From: Oxytricha trifallax
Lineage: Eukaryota > Ciliophora > Spirotrichea > Sporadotrichida > Oxytrichidae
NCBI GenBank assembly: GCA_000711775.1
Contig: ARYC01000123.1
Location: 1-64,000, forward strand
Direction: 5' to 3'
DNA length: 64,000 nt
Shown: positions 36,270-47,974 of the stretch, piece by piece
Position numbering within the stretch: position 1 is the first letter of the stretch
Layout: the number at the start of each line of letters is the position of its first letter
The notes under the pieces: generated by a model
Seen by the model: only the letters and a program-made list of their open reading frames with translations
What the model was told of the DNA's origin: nothing
The model's database searches: none
Program-made: the position numbers and the translations under genes

Positions 36270-38985
36270 TTAGTTTTGTTTTTAAAAAAAAACTTCCACA
36301 AGAAACCTCTCTAAGAGAGATTAAATGAGGTAAATATCTATTATCCAAAACTTTGATCAGAAATATAATTATGTGACTAGTAAAATTTAAGTTAATTAGA
36401 TATTACATTCACAAATGCATAAAGTATAAGATTTTAAATCATTAACATTTACTAATAAATTTACTTCACTTTTATATATACAAAGATATTTCAAGCACTC
36501 ATTATTATGATTACTTTAATTACAAATAAATCGTAAGATTTCATTTCAACTTACTTAACTTTCAAATATATAGTTGACCAAGATATACCCAGATTTAGAC
36601 ACTGAAATGCTTAAGAAAGGGGGTTTGCAAACAGAAACAGCAGACTATATGATTGAGAATTGCATTGGTATATTGCCACTACCTCTAGGTCTAGGTTTAG
36701 GGTTCAAGGTTAATGGGTAAAACTATATTGTACCAATGGCACTAGAAGAACCATCAGTCATTGCCGCATGCAGTGCTATTGCAAAGATTATTGGGGAGAA
36801 GGGTTCTGGGTTTATATGTCAAAGTACCCCACCAGTTATGATAGCTCAAATTCAAATTACTGAGATCAAAGACTACCAAGATGCCATGTATAAGATTAAA
36901 ATTAACAAGAAGGATATTATTCAGCATGCTAACTAGTTTTGTGAAAATATGGTCAAGAGAGGAGGTGGAGTTGAGGATATTAGAATCAGGTAGTTAGATA
37001 AGTAAATGATTGTTGTTGAGCTCTTAGTAAATGTTTAAGAAAGTATGGGAGCAAATGTTATCAATACTATTGCAGAAAATACTTCTCCCTATATTCAATA
37101 AATTATGGGTTAAGGTAGAGTAGCTGTTAGAATTTTGAGTAATTTATGCACTGAAAGACTTACTATGTCTCAATTTAAAGTTCCTATTAAAGCTATGTCT
37201 TGGAAAAATGCAGAGGGCAAAGAAGTTTGTGAAAAGATAATTGAGGCTCAAAGGTTTGCAGAATTAGATTAATATAGAGCAACAACTCACAATAAGGGTA
37301 TAATGAATGGAATAGATGCAGTTGCATTAGCTTTAGGCTAAGATTGGAGAGCAATAGAAGCAGGTGCTCACTCTTATGCTTCTATTGGAGGAAGATACAT
37401 GCCTTTAACTAGATATTTTATTGAAGGGGAATATTTTTGTGGAAGACTAGAAATTCCACTTTCTGTAGGTGTTAAAGGGGGAGCAATTGAAACTAATCCA
37501 TCTTATATAAATACCCATTAAATTCTTGGGTTCCCTTCTACTTAACTCCTGGCTCAAATTATGGTTTCAGTAGGTTTAGCTCAAAATCTTGCTGCTCTCA
37601 GAGCCTTAAGTATAGAAGGAATTTAAAGAGGTCATATGAATTTGCATGCTAGAAACGTTGCTATTTAAGCTGGAGTTCCTCATGAACTAATCAATGACAC
37701 AGTCGAGTTTATGAAAATGAGGAATAAGATTAATGTCAAAGCTGCTTAAACTTATTTAAAGGGTCATGAGCTATTTAAAACACATCAATAGTAAAAGCAG
37801 ATTAAAGATCTAAGTACTTTCTACGTTGAAATAAGAGAAAGTTTCTTGCCTGAACCACTTATTATCACGATTCTATTAGATAGCAAGACAACAAAAAGAA
37901 CTTATCATCTAAGTTTAGAAAACGATCCTAAACTTTCAGAATTTGAAGGAAAATTAAACAGATTACTCTTTGGCTGGGATAAGGGGATCTAATGGATGAC
38001 ATCATTTTTAGGATTACTTAGATCTATAAGTTACAGTAAAAGAATACCAATAAAAAAAGACCTCATTCTAACTCAATATAGAATTAAAATGCTAACAATA
38101 TTAGCAAATATACTTATCACTAAGCTATTAGAGTTTGATTCCTTTAGTACATCTAACTTTGTGTAAAAACTTGTTGAAATCATCAAATCAGGTGAACCTA
38201 GAGAGAAGTGTCATAAATTAATAAGAGATCTGATTCCCACACCTGAAAATGAAGATACCGTTGAAAACTTAGTAAAACCTATTGGTTTCTCACTTCTCTA
38301 AGAAATCACATTTAACTTGCTAGTTTATCTTGACGCGGACGTTAACAGTCAAGTACTTAAGCAGCAAATTTATGATGAGTACCTTTTAATATTGACTTCC
38401 TTGGTTACATCTCCATATCTTTACCAGGCAGCTTATAAATAGCTATAAAATGGTTAAAAGATCAGTCTATAAGAACTCCATAATTACATGAGAGTAAAGA
38501 GCAAGAAAATGAATCACAAGATGACAGTTCTAGCTGATTGCATTGGTCTAGAAGAGCCTATTCCCAAGGAGCTTTTGGAATTTATCCAAGGAATGGCTTA
38601 AATTTACGAGTTAAAAGCTGTAGCATATAGAAGCCTCACTGTAGCCCAAGATCTTCACGCTATAGCAGCAGATAATTTATTTGGTTACTGGTATTACTAT
38701 AGTAAGGGTTTGGAGGGAAGCCCTAGTGATCCAAATAATTTTGCATTGAAGGCTTAGTTCCTAGATTTTATCGATGACTATTGCAATTCAATCATAGAAT
38801 AGTATAAACTTAGAGAAAATCCATATTTTGATCAGAACTCGTTTAATGAGATCAATTAATTCATAGAGTAATATTATAAACTCAATCCTTAGCTATAGTT
38901 ATTATAAATTAAAATTGATTTGAAAATTAGATTTCGCTATTCATTGTTAAATTTACGAATCAATTTAACCCTTACATTTTTATGA
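36270..38985 (+). CDS. HMG-CoA reductase, class II (bacterial type), with C-terminal extension
   Basis: NAD(P)H-dependent reduction of HMG-CoA to mevalonate. A short first exon (NFHKKPLQERLNE, to 36329) is joined over a 244-nt GT-AG intron (36330-36573) to LTKIYPDLDTEMLKKGG. The catalytic set is class II: Glu in MIENCIG, Lys in NKGIMNGID, Asp in LALGQDWRAIEAGAHSYAS, and His in GHMNLHARNVA. The class I signature (SHM-x-HNR) and membrane anchor are absent. After about residue 410 comes an extension of about 395 residues (37790-38985) starting near FYVEIRESFLPEPL, with hydrophobic helices and VAQDLHAIAADNLFGYWYY, that I cannot assign. TGA is at 38983-38985. The 5' start Met is not found and may be in another MDS. 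The long uninterrupted MDS and bacterial-type enzyme suggest ancient lateral transfer. Probably cytosolic. Confidence 0.85.
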
Positions 38986-39484
38986 TATACTAAATTATAA
39001 TTTAATAAACTTGATCAAATAATATATTTTAACTTTATATTGAATTAATAAACATTTTATCACAAAATAATGATATCAATGCTCTAAATATTATTAAAGA
39101 TATTTATTAATTATCTAATTTATTTATATTTATTGAATAATGACTAAAAGGTCTAAATAGTCTTAAATGTAACAACAAACATTCAAAGCAAAATTGTGAA
39201 AATAGCTTTGATATATACAAAGACAATCAATCAAATACTAATCTAAATTTCATAAATTTATGGGATAATAAAAAATTATTGTAACTACAATTTTAAATTT
39301 CAAAATTTTAATGGATTTGATTTATGTGTAATAATCGCATGTAGTTTTTGTGAAATTTATTAAGATAACGAAGATAATAAAAATAATGGTTTTTAATAAA
39401 ATATTGCGACTTTTATCATATTTGCTTCATATCTGTTAATATAATTATGTCTCTTCTCTTTCTTTTCAAGCAAGGTCGATCTAT

Positions 39485-39523
<39 letters not shown>

Positions 39524-39558
39524 TTATTATCATTAACAGTTTTATAGTGCCAAATTAA
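38986..39558. other. AT-rich region with (TA)n
   Basis: No coding block supported; (TA)n at about 39488-39521. Confidence 0.5.
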
Positions 39559-39559
39559 T

Positions 39560-39740
39560 GATAAAATCTTGACAATGTCCCAGAGAAGGGTGAAAGTCTT
39601 TTCATCAGTGGTAATTGGGATGGTGAGAGTCTCGCTCTTTGGATCAATAACAACGTTAATGGGAGCTTGAGCACCTGTTACGGTGGTAATTGTTGCAGTC
39701 TTGATGGCTGAAACACCTGACTTAGAAGCCCATAGAATCT
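39560..39740 (-). CDS. GH31 gene 1: last MDS, inverted (end of module 2)
   Basis: Read on the minus strand: ILWASKSGVSAIKTATITTV, then VIDPKSETLTIPITTDEKTF and TLLWDIVK. This is the final beta-sandwich of a GH31 enzyme. It belongs after the plus-strand block ending at 45265, because both carry the 17-nt pointer AGATTCTATGGGCTTCT (45249-45265 on plus; 39724-39740 on minus) and joining restores IKILWASKSG. The piece is therefore about 5.5 kb upstream of its neighbour and upside down. No TGA follows in frame for about 250 bp, so a last short MDS with the stop is probably elsewhere. Confidence 0.85.
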
Positions 39741-39858
39741 CAAATACAAAATTTATGAAACGTAAAATCCAATCCTATTTATGAGTCACTCGTTAACGAT
39801 CAGATAAATTTAACTGAGTAATATTAGATTACGATGTTTTAGTAGCATATGCTGTTTT

Positions 39859-40110
39859 ATTCACTTGAAGGGTGGTAAGATTATTCCATATCAAAAGAAC
39901 ACTAACGGTCTTAAAACTACCAAGGACTTCGAAACCTAAATCAGAACTTCATTCGTCATTGCAAGAGATGCTGCTAAGTCATACGCTGAAGGTTACGTCC
40001 TCGTTGACGATGGTATCTCAGCTGACAGCTACGATATCCTCGATAACAACAAGCAAAAGTTCACCTACTGGAAACTCAGATATGCTGGAAAGAGTATTCC
40101 AGTAAATTGC
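39859..40110 (+). CDS. GH31 gene 1: MDS for C-terminal domain of module 1, inverted relative to its partners
   Basis: Plus-strand HLKGGKIIPYQKNTNG to FTYWKLRYAGKSIPVN, including YVLVDDGIS, the GGxIIPxQ and DDG segments of a GH31 C-terminal domain. It follows the minus-strand block 47920-47716 through the 12-nt pointer ATTCACTTGAAG (39859-39870 plus; complement 47716-47727), giving NTNIHLKGGKIIPYQ. Hence the gene changes strand here. The next block begins about 40160 (INFWVQEGDFLYEPP); the pointer at that junction is only about 2 nt and is the weakest link in the chain. Confidence 0.8.
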
Positions 40111-40159
40111 ACAAATGCTTTTTGCTATCCTCATTATAAACTTTGAAAGAGTTATATTA

Positions 40160-43100
40160 GTGATTAACTTCTGGGTACAAGAGGGAGATTTCCTTTACGA
40201 GCCACCCACTGGTTACTAAATTCACTATTTGAATGAAATCAACATCTTGAACGCTGAAGACTTAAAGGATTCAGATTTCGCTTGCTTCTTGGGATTAAAC
40301 CTCTCACCAATCCAACTCAAGAAACCAGACTACAACCCAAAGACTAAGATTCTTAACAAATTAATGCTATTTATAAGTTTATATTTTATTATCAATAAAA
40401 ATTGCTCTTTATTTATACTTATAGATTCTTACTCTTAAACCAGATATTACTCACGCAGACATTAAGTTCAACGAGATCGGTTTCATCAAATTCGGTAATT
40501 CAAAGGTTGATCAGAACTTCTGCGATACCAAGACCTTCACCTATACTGTTTCAGATAAGGATGTCAAGGACGACCATTCATGGACCTATCAACTTAAAAG
40601 TTTGCACATTTTATAGAATATTTAATTAAGAAAACTCACAAGTGCTGCAGGTAGTGACATGATGAAGCCACTTGTTGCTTCTTTCATCCAAATGGACGAT
40701 ATTTAGAATAAAAGTAATAAAATTATTTATTTCTTATCGTATTACCTATATTTCAAAAATTAACCCCTAGCAATATTGGAACTCTTAACGTTGAGATCAC
40801 TACTCTTGAAGATTTCCAAAGCCCAGCAGACAAGAAGATTCTCTACAGACCCCCTGCTGATGCAGTCTTCAACCCCAAGAGAGACACCCTCTTCCCACAG
40901 AAAACTGACCTTAAGAAGAAACTATCAGACTTCATCAAGGTAACTGATGCACCATTCAGCTATGCCGTCTACAAGGACGCCTCTGATGAGACTACCAAGC
41001 TCTGGAGATCAGATCCAACCAGACTTTACCTATCAGATTTCTTCGTCCTTGACTCTGGTATCTTCCTCATGAATCAAGATGAAGGCTTTTATTATAATCT
41101 AATGCTATTGCTTAATTTTAAATAATTTGATGAGATAAAAATATAAAAATATTCTTAATAAGAGACATTAAAATTGAGGTAAATAAACAATTAAAGCTGC
41201 AAAAAAAAATAAGATTATTGTAGGAACACATTCGAAATTGGGAAATTAATTTAAATTAAATTTATAAATAAATCAAAATCTTGGCAGTTAAAGTTGGCCA
41301 ATTTAAACGATCTTGGGTTCATTCGATAGAGAATTCAAAATAAGCTGAACTTTACTATTGGCCGTACTATTTTATCGCATCGTTGTAGCGAGATAACTTC
41401 CCTTTAATTAAACGCCTCTAAATTCATTAAATTATACCCTTCAATTAATCTCAAGTTATCACACTTCAGGGATGCGATAAAATAGTACGGCCAATAGTAA
41501 AGTTCAGCTTATTTTGAATTCTCTATCGAATGAACCCAAGATCGTTTAAATTGGCCAACTTTAACTGCCAAGATTTTGATTGATTTATAAATTTAATTTA
41601 AATTAATTTCCCAATTTCGAATGTATTTCTACAATAATAGGGAATTATTAATGGGTTTTTCCTTTTTTAAATACAAATTATAAACATCATAGAAGAATAA
41701 GATTTGATAAAAGACTATTCTTGTGTATTTTGATACAACAAGTAATAGTATACTTATTTATAGTTTTAACAGTAATAACAGTATCTAATTAATGCTTTTT
41801 TAAATAATCTGTTGACTTTAGATTGTAAAATTTAATTAACTTAACTATTAAAATAATCCTATATATTTGTACTTTGATAAAAATAGAAGCCAAATCTAAG
41901 ATGTTATTTTAAATATTTGTTATATTTAATGGCTTTGACCAACCATTGATCGGTATGGGAGAAAGAGCCGGTGATGTTTTCTACAAGAACTAAAACGGAG
42001 CTATTCACTCCAGAAAGACTTTCGATCAAGCTAACCCCATTGATGATGGCGAGCCCCCAGGCAGAAACATGTACGGATATCAACCATTCTACGCTTTCCA
42101 ATCAAACACTATAATTTACTTACTTTTTGTTAGAGTTTGGGCAATAAAGCATGACATTTTGAGTGAGGAATTTCTTTAGAATTTTGATTCTGTTGTAAGG
42201 GAACAAAGGACTGGTTCGGAGTCTTCGATCTCAGTTCATACGCTACTGACTATATTGTCTTCTCAGACAACGGTCAAGGTGCCAAAGAGACTCAAATCCA
42301 CAAGATCAACATCGGTGGTGTCATCACTAAGTACTTCTTCGTTGGAGTTAAGCCTGATGATATCATCAAGACTTACAGTAAATTGATTGGTTTCCCAACT
42401 CTCCCACCCATCTGGGCTTTCGGTTGGTAACAATGCAGATTCGGTTGGGTCACTGACGAGGACTGGCTCGATGTCTACACTAACTACGTTGATCCTAAGA
42501 TCGATCTTCCATTAGATAATAAATCAAATTTTATATAGAGAGTTATCAGGGTATATAACATATTAATTCTTATAATATGATACTATGTGGGCTGATATTG
42601 ATTACATGGATGACTACAAACTTTTCACCATCTCTCAACAAAGTTACGCTAACCTACCAAAGTATGTAAAGCAAATAAAGGAAGAGAAGGGCATTAAGTT
42701 CGTACCTATTATGGACGCTGGTGTTGCCGTCAGACTTAACCAAGGTTACAAGGCACTTGACAACGGTATTTTAGAAGCTTCTTATGTACTTTAATATTTT
42801 AGTATTGCCTCAGATGTGTTCATCAAGCAAGACAACCACAAGGACTACTTGACTGCTGGTGTGTGGTGCGGTAACGCTTACTTCCCAGACTTCTTCAAGC
42901 CCGCAACTGTTGACTGGTGGCACAACAACTTCCAAAGTCTCACTGACGACTACGGTTTGATTTTCGATGGTATCTGGCTAGATGAGAATCTTATGTTTTA
43001 TTAGAATTCTGTACTTAATTAACAGTACAAACAATTTTCTGTAAAGAACGAAGCTACCAACTTCTGTAATGGTTATTGCAAACCAGAAGAGAGACCAGAT

Positions 43101-45265
43101 GACTCATACAGAAACAAACCATTCTTTGATATCAATAAATCACTAACTAAAGCGATTCATTATGAAATGACATTCTATATATTCCAAAATGAATGCAAAA
43201 TTCTACGTACCAGGATGGAGAGATCTCGAAGACAAGGCAATCGGTGTAGACGGATGGCACGATACCATCAACAGACGTGAGTATGACGTACACAACCTCT
43301 TCCCCTTAATGCAAACCAAGGCTACTGCCGAATATTTGATCAGCATTAACAAGAGACCTTACATTCTCACCAGATCTGATTTTATTCTTAATAATCTAAG
43401 ATATTCAAAAACCATAATATAAGAAACTCACAATCTGATATAGTATTAGATAATTATATTAAATTGTATAATTTTAAGTATTTAGGGCATAATAAAAAAG
43501 TTAAACCATAATTATTAGTTCTATAGAATCATATTTTATTGCTATTTTTTAAAAATAAATTTCCCAGGTATTGGTAAATACGGTCACCATTGGATGGGTG
43601 ATAACTGGTCTACAGTTGAATACATGGCTCTCTCAGTCGACGGTATCTTCAGTTACAACTTGTTCGCACTTCCCTTCATGGGATCAGATATTTGCGGTTT
43701 CAACGGTGATGCCACCAACGAACTCTGTACCAGATGGCACATTCTAACAATAAAGCATTAGTAAAGTAAAAAGAAATTCATAAAAATCTGAATTTTAATA
43801 TTCTTGGATCTTTGTATCCATTTGCTAGAAATCACAACCAAAACGCTTCAAAATCACAAGAACCATACAGATTCAATGCTACTTTACATTAAAAAAGATC
43901 AATCGTATCCATTTTATTCTTTGCCGTAAAACAATTCACTATGACTTTAGTGAATGTAGTTTTATAGTACTGTTAACTCCACCACTGAATTGAGATTCTA
44001 CGATGTTATCAGAACCGCCCTTGTGAACAGATATCACTTCGTGAAGTACTACTATGCCAGCTTCTTCAACATCGCTCTCCAAGGTGGTTCATACTTCAAG
44101 CCACTGTTCTACGAGTACCCACTCGACCCAGTTGCCTACTAAGATTTGCAAGTTAACATTCTCTTGGGTGAAGCACTCAAGGTATCAATGGAAACTACCA
44201 ATCTTGACTTTAAAATAAGTATATAGTAATTAGAGAGAAGAGTTATTTTGATATAAATCTATATTTTTCAAACTATATTTAATTTGAGATAATGCATTAA
44301 AAGATATAATTAGTTTAGAAATAACAATTATATAAGAAATGCAAACTTAATTTAGTTATATTGCATTAAAATTGAATAGATTTGTTTCTAATTTAAAGAA
44401 CTTTTTTAAAAGAAAATAAGATTTTTCTTTTATATTGATGCTGAAATATTTTTGTTTATAATGAAAAAATAATCAATTGTTAGTTAATTAGAAAATAATA
44501 AATAAAAAAATATGACTTCATGAAAGGACCATCATCCAGAAAGTATTATTTCCCCAAGGACAGATGGTGCAGGATCTACCCAGATGTTAACACTCCAGCT
44601 GATGACTGCTTCGACTCCCCAGGCGGTGTCAACGGTTACCAAACATTCGTCACAACCCTCGAGAGTTACTAAACTTTATGCAGATTTACCATTTAAATAT
44701 CAAATCATTATAATAGGAGGAGGTTGATTAAAAATAAGGATACATCCACTTGAGAAACGGATTTATTATTCCACATCAAGAAGCCACTTAGAATAAGGTT
44801 AGAAGAACCGGAGACTTAGAGAAATTCCCAACTGATCTTTTCATTCTCCCAGTTCAAGATAACATTTAATAGAGAAAAATAGAATATATAAAACTATACT
44901 ATATATTAATAAAACTTTCTTTTAACTACTTTGAATTTTGATTTTTTAATTCCAATGACTCTCTCAACCACTCAATAATGAGTTTATAATTTAAAGCATC
45001 CCCAATTCTTCTCAAATAATTTTACAAATGCCACTAATTTTTTACTGTTTCAGCAGTTGCCAGAGGTTACATGTTCTTCGACGACGGTACTTCAGTTATC
45101 GATGACGACACCAAGAACCCCTACGCCAAGTTCGAGTTCTTCATGATAAAGAGTGCAGACGGAAAGACATTCTCAATTACCTTCGCCAACGTCGGTAAAC
45201 TCACTAAGTCAGCTACTCCTAACGCAGATGAGAGACTCGGTGCCATCAAGATTCTATGGGCTTCT
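40160..45265 (+). CDS. GH31 gene 1: end of module 1 and most of module 2 (active alpha-glucosidase)
   Basis: The chain continues LNEINILNAEDLKDSDFACF, pointer AGATTCTTA (40347-40355 / 40433-40441), KILTLKPDITHADIKFNEIG, pointer AAGT (40598-40601 / 40640-40643), pointer ATATT (40699-40703 / 40773-40777), then the module 2 N-domain (APFSYAVYKDASDETTKLWR) and pointer GGCTTT (41084-41089 / 41931-41936, over an 847-bp IES carrying a MITE) to GFDQPLIGMGERAGDVFYK. Catalytic blocks: GWQQCRFGW, WADIDYMDDYK, the nucleophile in DGIWLDEN (about 42965), and the acid/base in DICGFNGDATNELC (about 43690). Then follow RNHNQNAS, GSYFKPLFYEYP, KYYFPKDRWC, HLRNGFIIPHQE and MFFDDGTSV. The last plus-strand pointer is at 45249-45265. 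There is no stop or start between modules, so I infer a tandem two-module protein. Gaps are IESs. Confidence 0.8.
41218..41634. mobile_element. 417-bp foldback MITE, copy 1
   Basis: Ends are TTGTAGGAACACATTCGAA and its near reverse complement, long inverted arms with a loop of about 80 bp, and flanking TA dinucleotides as target duplication (Tc1/mariner style). It lies inside an IES of GH31 gene 1. Confidence 0.9.
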
Positions 45266-45292
45266 CTGAAAAATATTATAATATGTATTGCT

Positions 45293-45324
45293 AGCATGTA
45301 AGTATGCTCGATGTCGTCGAAGCA
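45293..45324 (-). CDS. GH31 gene 1: 32-bp micro-MDS
   Basis: A minus-strand block encoding only CFDDIEHTYML. Its 5' pointer TGCTT matches the end of the block at 47975-47979 (complement) and its 3' pointer GAGCATACTTACATGCT (17 nt; 45293-45309) matches 47904-47920. Joining gives EECFDDIEHTYMLGDSVKVSP, a continuous GH31 sequence. It therefore supplies residues between two blocks that lie 2.7 kb away, and it sits between the plus-strand end of module 2 and gene 2. Confidence 0.85.
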
Positions 45325-45355
45325 AGTAAACTAGGTTTATCAAATTAATACTTGG

Positions 45356-47578
45356 TTATTCGAGTTGTTTCATATTTGTTATAATATTAGGTTTTAATAA
45401 TTTACAAAGTTTATCATCTTCAGGGTAATCAAAGAATAGTGGTTTGACTACAGATCCACCATATCTGTAAGCCCAATATAATTGACTGTAAATATATCTG
45501 CCAAAATTCAACCTTTCATATAGCACATTTCTGCAGATGCTTATCCATGGTTCCTTTAAGTAATAAGAAAAATTCAGTTTATTAAAAAAATATATTTTAT
45601 CAATATAAATTTTTTGTAAAGTAGAAAAGCTCGCCACTGCCAGAATCTAAAGTCTTGTTTTAAGTCTAATTAAAATATAGTGAGTTGAAGTAATCTCTGG
45701 CAAATGGCATATACGCTGCCATCTACATCCATCTTGCGCATATTTTTTATATAGTACTATTACATTATCAAAGAGAAGTATAGTATAATAATTTTTATAA
45801 CGCAAAGTTCATTATTGCCTTCATCAGTGTGTGAGCCAGCATCTCCACAGACATCGACCAAAGTATTTGGAATGCCAAACATATTCATGCTTAAAACTTG
45901 AGCAATTACCAATCTCAAACTACTCCACTATAATGGTATATCTCCTATCCAGGTACCTCCATATTACCCACAATATATTAGATTATAATAATATATTATT
46001 ATTTTCTTAAATTTTATTTCTATATAAATTACCCACTGCCAGCAAAAGTAGATTCTGAGTAAATCAGTGGGCGTTTATTCGCTCCAGTGTAATCTGGTGT
46101 GGTAAGTAAAGCTTAATAGAAAGATTTCATTTCCATATGCCCGAACACGTTATGCAGGTAAAACTATGAAGTGAATTTATCGGACTATAAACCATCGCCA
46201 TTTGAATAATGAGTTGCATTTAGAGATTAAATTAATTAAATATATTTTAGTAACAAAAACACTGTGCGATTAAGTATCTAAAATTGAAGATATTAATATA
46301 AAACTAAAATAAATAGAGATACAGAGTGATTGTCAAGGAAACCCCAATTTTAAAATCCAGGAGCAAAAGGCAAATAATAAGTGGAGACTTTTTCTGTGAA
46401 ATTGTTTATCTGATAAGTTTGTTGATATCCTACCTGTTCCTCGCTAGAAACTGAATCTAATAAACGTTTTTGTTTCAGAAATGTGGGGAAAGTATCATTA
46501 GATGGAGTTTAATTTAGTGGTTAAGATTAAGTGGATTAATTATCAATCATGTTAAAATCAGGTTCAGAACTCTAGTCTATGGTAGTGGTTTTATCCTTAG
46601 AAATTGTAAAATTAAAAAAATTATAAAACAAAGCTATTACAGTAATGTTAATTTGAAAAAAATTATATACATCCTCTTTTATTTCACCTGAAACATCAGA
46701 ATAAAGCTAATTATATCTTAAAATATAACCATCAATTCCTTGCTTTTCCATTACTTAATCTAAATTAGCAATACCCTATCTGAAAAACTCAGTAATATTT
46801 GGGTGAAAAACATCAAATACATATCCATTTTCTTTGTATCTCAATGGGCTTACGAATAAATTTTTGCCTTCTAATGTTTCATTTCCACTCTAGAAAATAT
46901 TTTTAATCAATAATTATCGTTAATCAGAAATTATCTTACTTATTATCGATATAAACATGACAAGATATATAAAAATAAATATTTATATATATCCACTCTT
47001 AACCATAATATTGAGCTCTCTGGCTTTATCAAGCAGTGGATACTTTTCATACTAGGGCTTAGCTATGTAACTGTATATGCCAAGTAAAATCTTTTAATTC
47101 TTAGCATGTAAATCTCGTGTCATATTTGGAAGATTCCTGAATGAATCATAGCTCACAGTGAATACTCTGTCCTTCTAATCATTGTACTTTTATAAGTATG
47201 TAACAAAAGAAACCTTAAAATAAATCTCTTCTAATATTTACGAAGAAAAACATATTAAAAAATTGAATAATTAAGCTAATTTTTTGTACTATTCAACTTC
47301 TACACCTTCAAGGGGAAGATCAGATTTCTCGTAATTAGGGGCAGCCATCCCCAACCATCCATCATATGAATATTGATAGAATTATTATTGAAATCAGATT
47401 ATTAGATCAGAAATGAAAATATATGAATAAGCTTCGGAACCCTAGAAGAATCCAAGAGCATAGTAGGGTGGCATAACTGGGAAGCCAATCAAAGCATGAT
47501 ACTTTGAGATTATTTCATTAGCTGTACCTCGCATTATCACATATATTTCCATTGCCCCACCTAGCTATATGTAATTAA
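45356..47578 (-). CDS. GH31 gene 2: catalytic barrel and following region
   Basis: Minus strand, continued from 48434 through the 16-nt pointer TTAATTACATATAGCT (complement 48434-48449 / 47563-47578), giving EAVLNYIQLGGAMEIYVIMRG. Blocks: EIISKYHALIGFPVMPPYYALGF, DGWLGMAAPNYEKSDLPLEG, a GIDGYILRYNQLYSD block at the nucleophile position (about 46750-46700), THYSN/GDGLQ-type barrel strands, WIGDIPLQWSSLRLVIAQ, FGIPNTLVDVCGDAGSHTDEGNNELC (about 45800), RWMQMAAYMPFARDYF and GGSVVKPLFFDYPEDDKL (about 45420). The nucleophile Asp is replaced by Arg and the acid/base Asp position by Glu, so it is predicted inactive. The C-terminal domain of this gene is not found in the window. Confidence 0.75.
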
Positions 47579-47715
47579 AAGCAAATTGAATATATCCTTA
47601 TTTAAGAATTACAATCGGAAATTGAATAATCCCTGAATATACCTCCTATATGTTCTTGATTAATGAACCTTTAAAAAATTATAAGAATAGAAAGATCACA
47701 AAAAACTATATAAAT

Positions 47716-47920
47716 TCTTCAAGTGAATGTTAGTGTTGGTGTTACTGGCAGTGAGCTTTTGCATAGATCCACCAGCAGTAGTATCGATAACAGTCTTCAT
47801 ATCGTTAAGGTCGTGCCAGAGTCCCTGTGGGAAGTAGACGTCATAAGTGTCACCTTCCTTAATGCCTTGAGTAAGAATTGGGGAAACTTTGACTGAATCT
47901 CCAAGCATGTAAGTATGCTC
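47716..47920 (-). CDS. GH31 gene 1: MDS following the micro-MDS (module 1)
   Basis: Minus strand: MLGDSVKVSPILTQGIKEGD, TYDVYFPQGLWHDLNDMK, SNTNTNIHLK. It is bounded by the 17-nt pointer shared with 45293-45309 and the 12-nt pointer ATTCACTTGAAG shared with 39859-39870. It encodes the GH31 segment after the barrel. Confidence 0.85.
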
Positions 47921-47974
47921 TGGGTTTAAATTGTATTTTCAAAAACTCTACATTTATATTTAGGACCAATTACA

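Noticed and set aside
39859-40110. Independent truncated GH31 pseudogene
   Set aside because: A 12-nt in-phase pointer to 47716-47727 and the perfect continuation of the protein argue for an MDS of gene 1.
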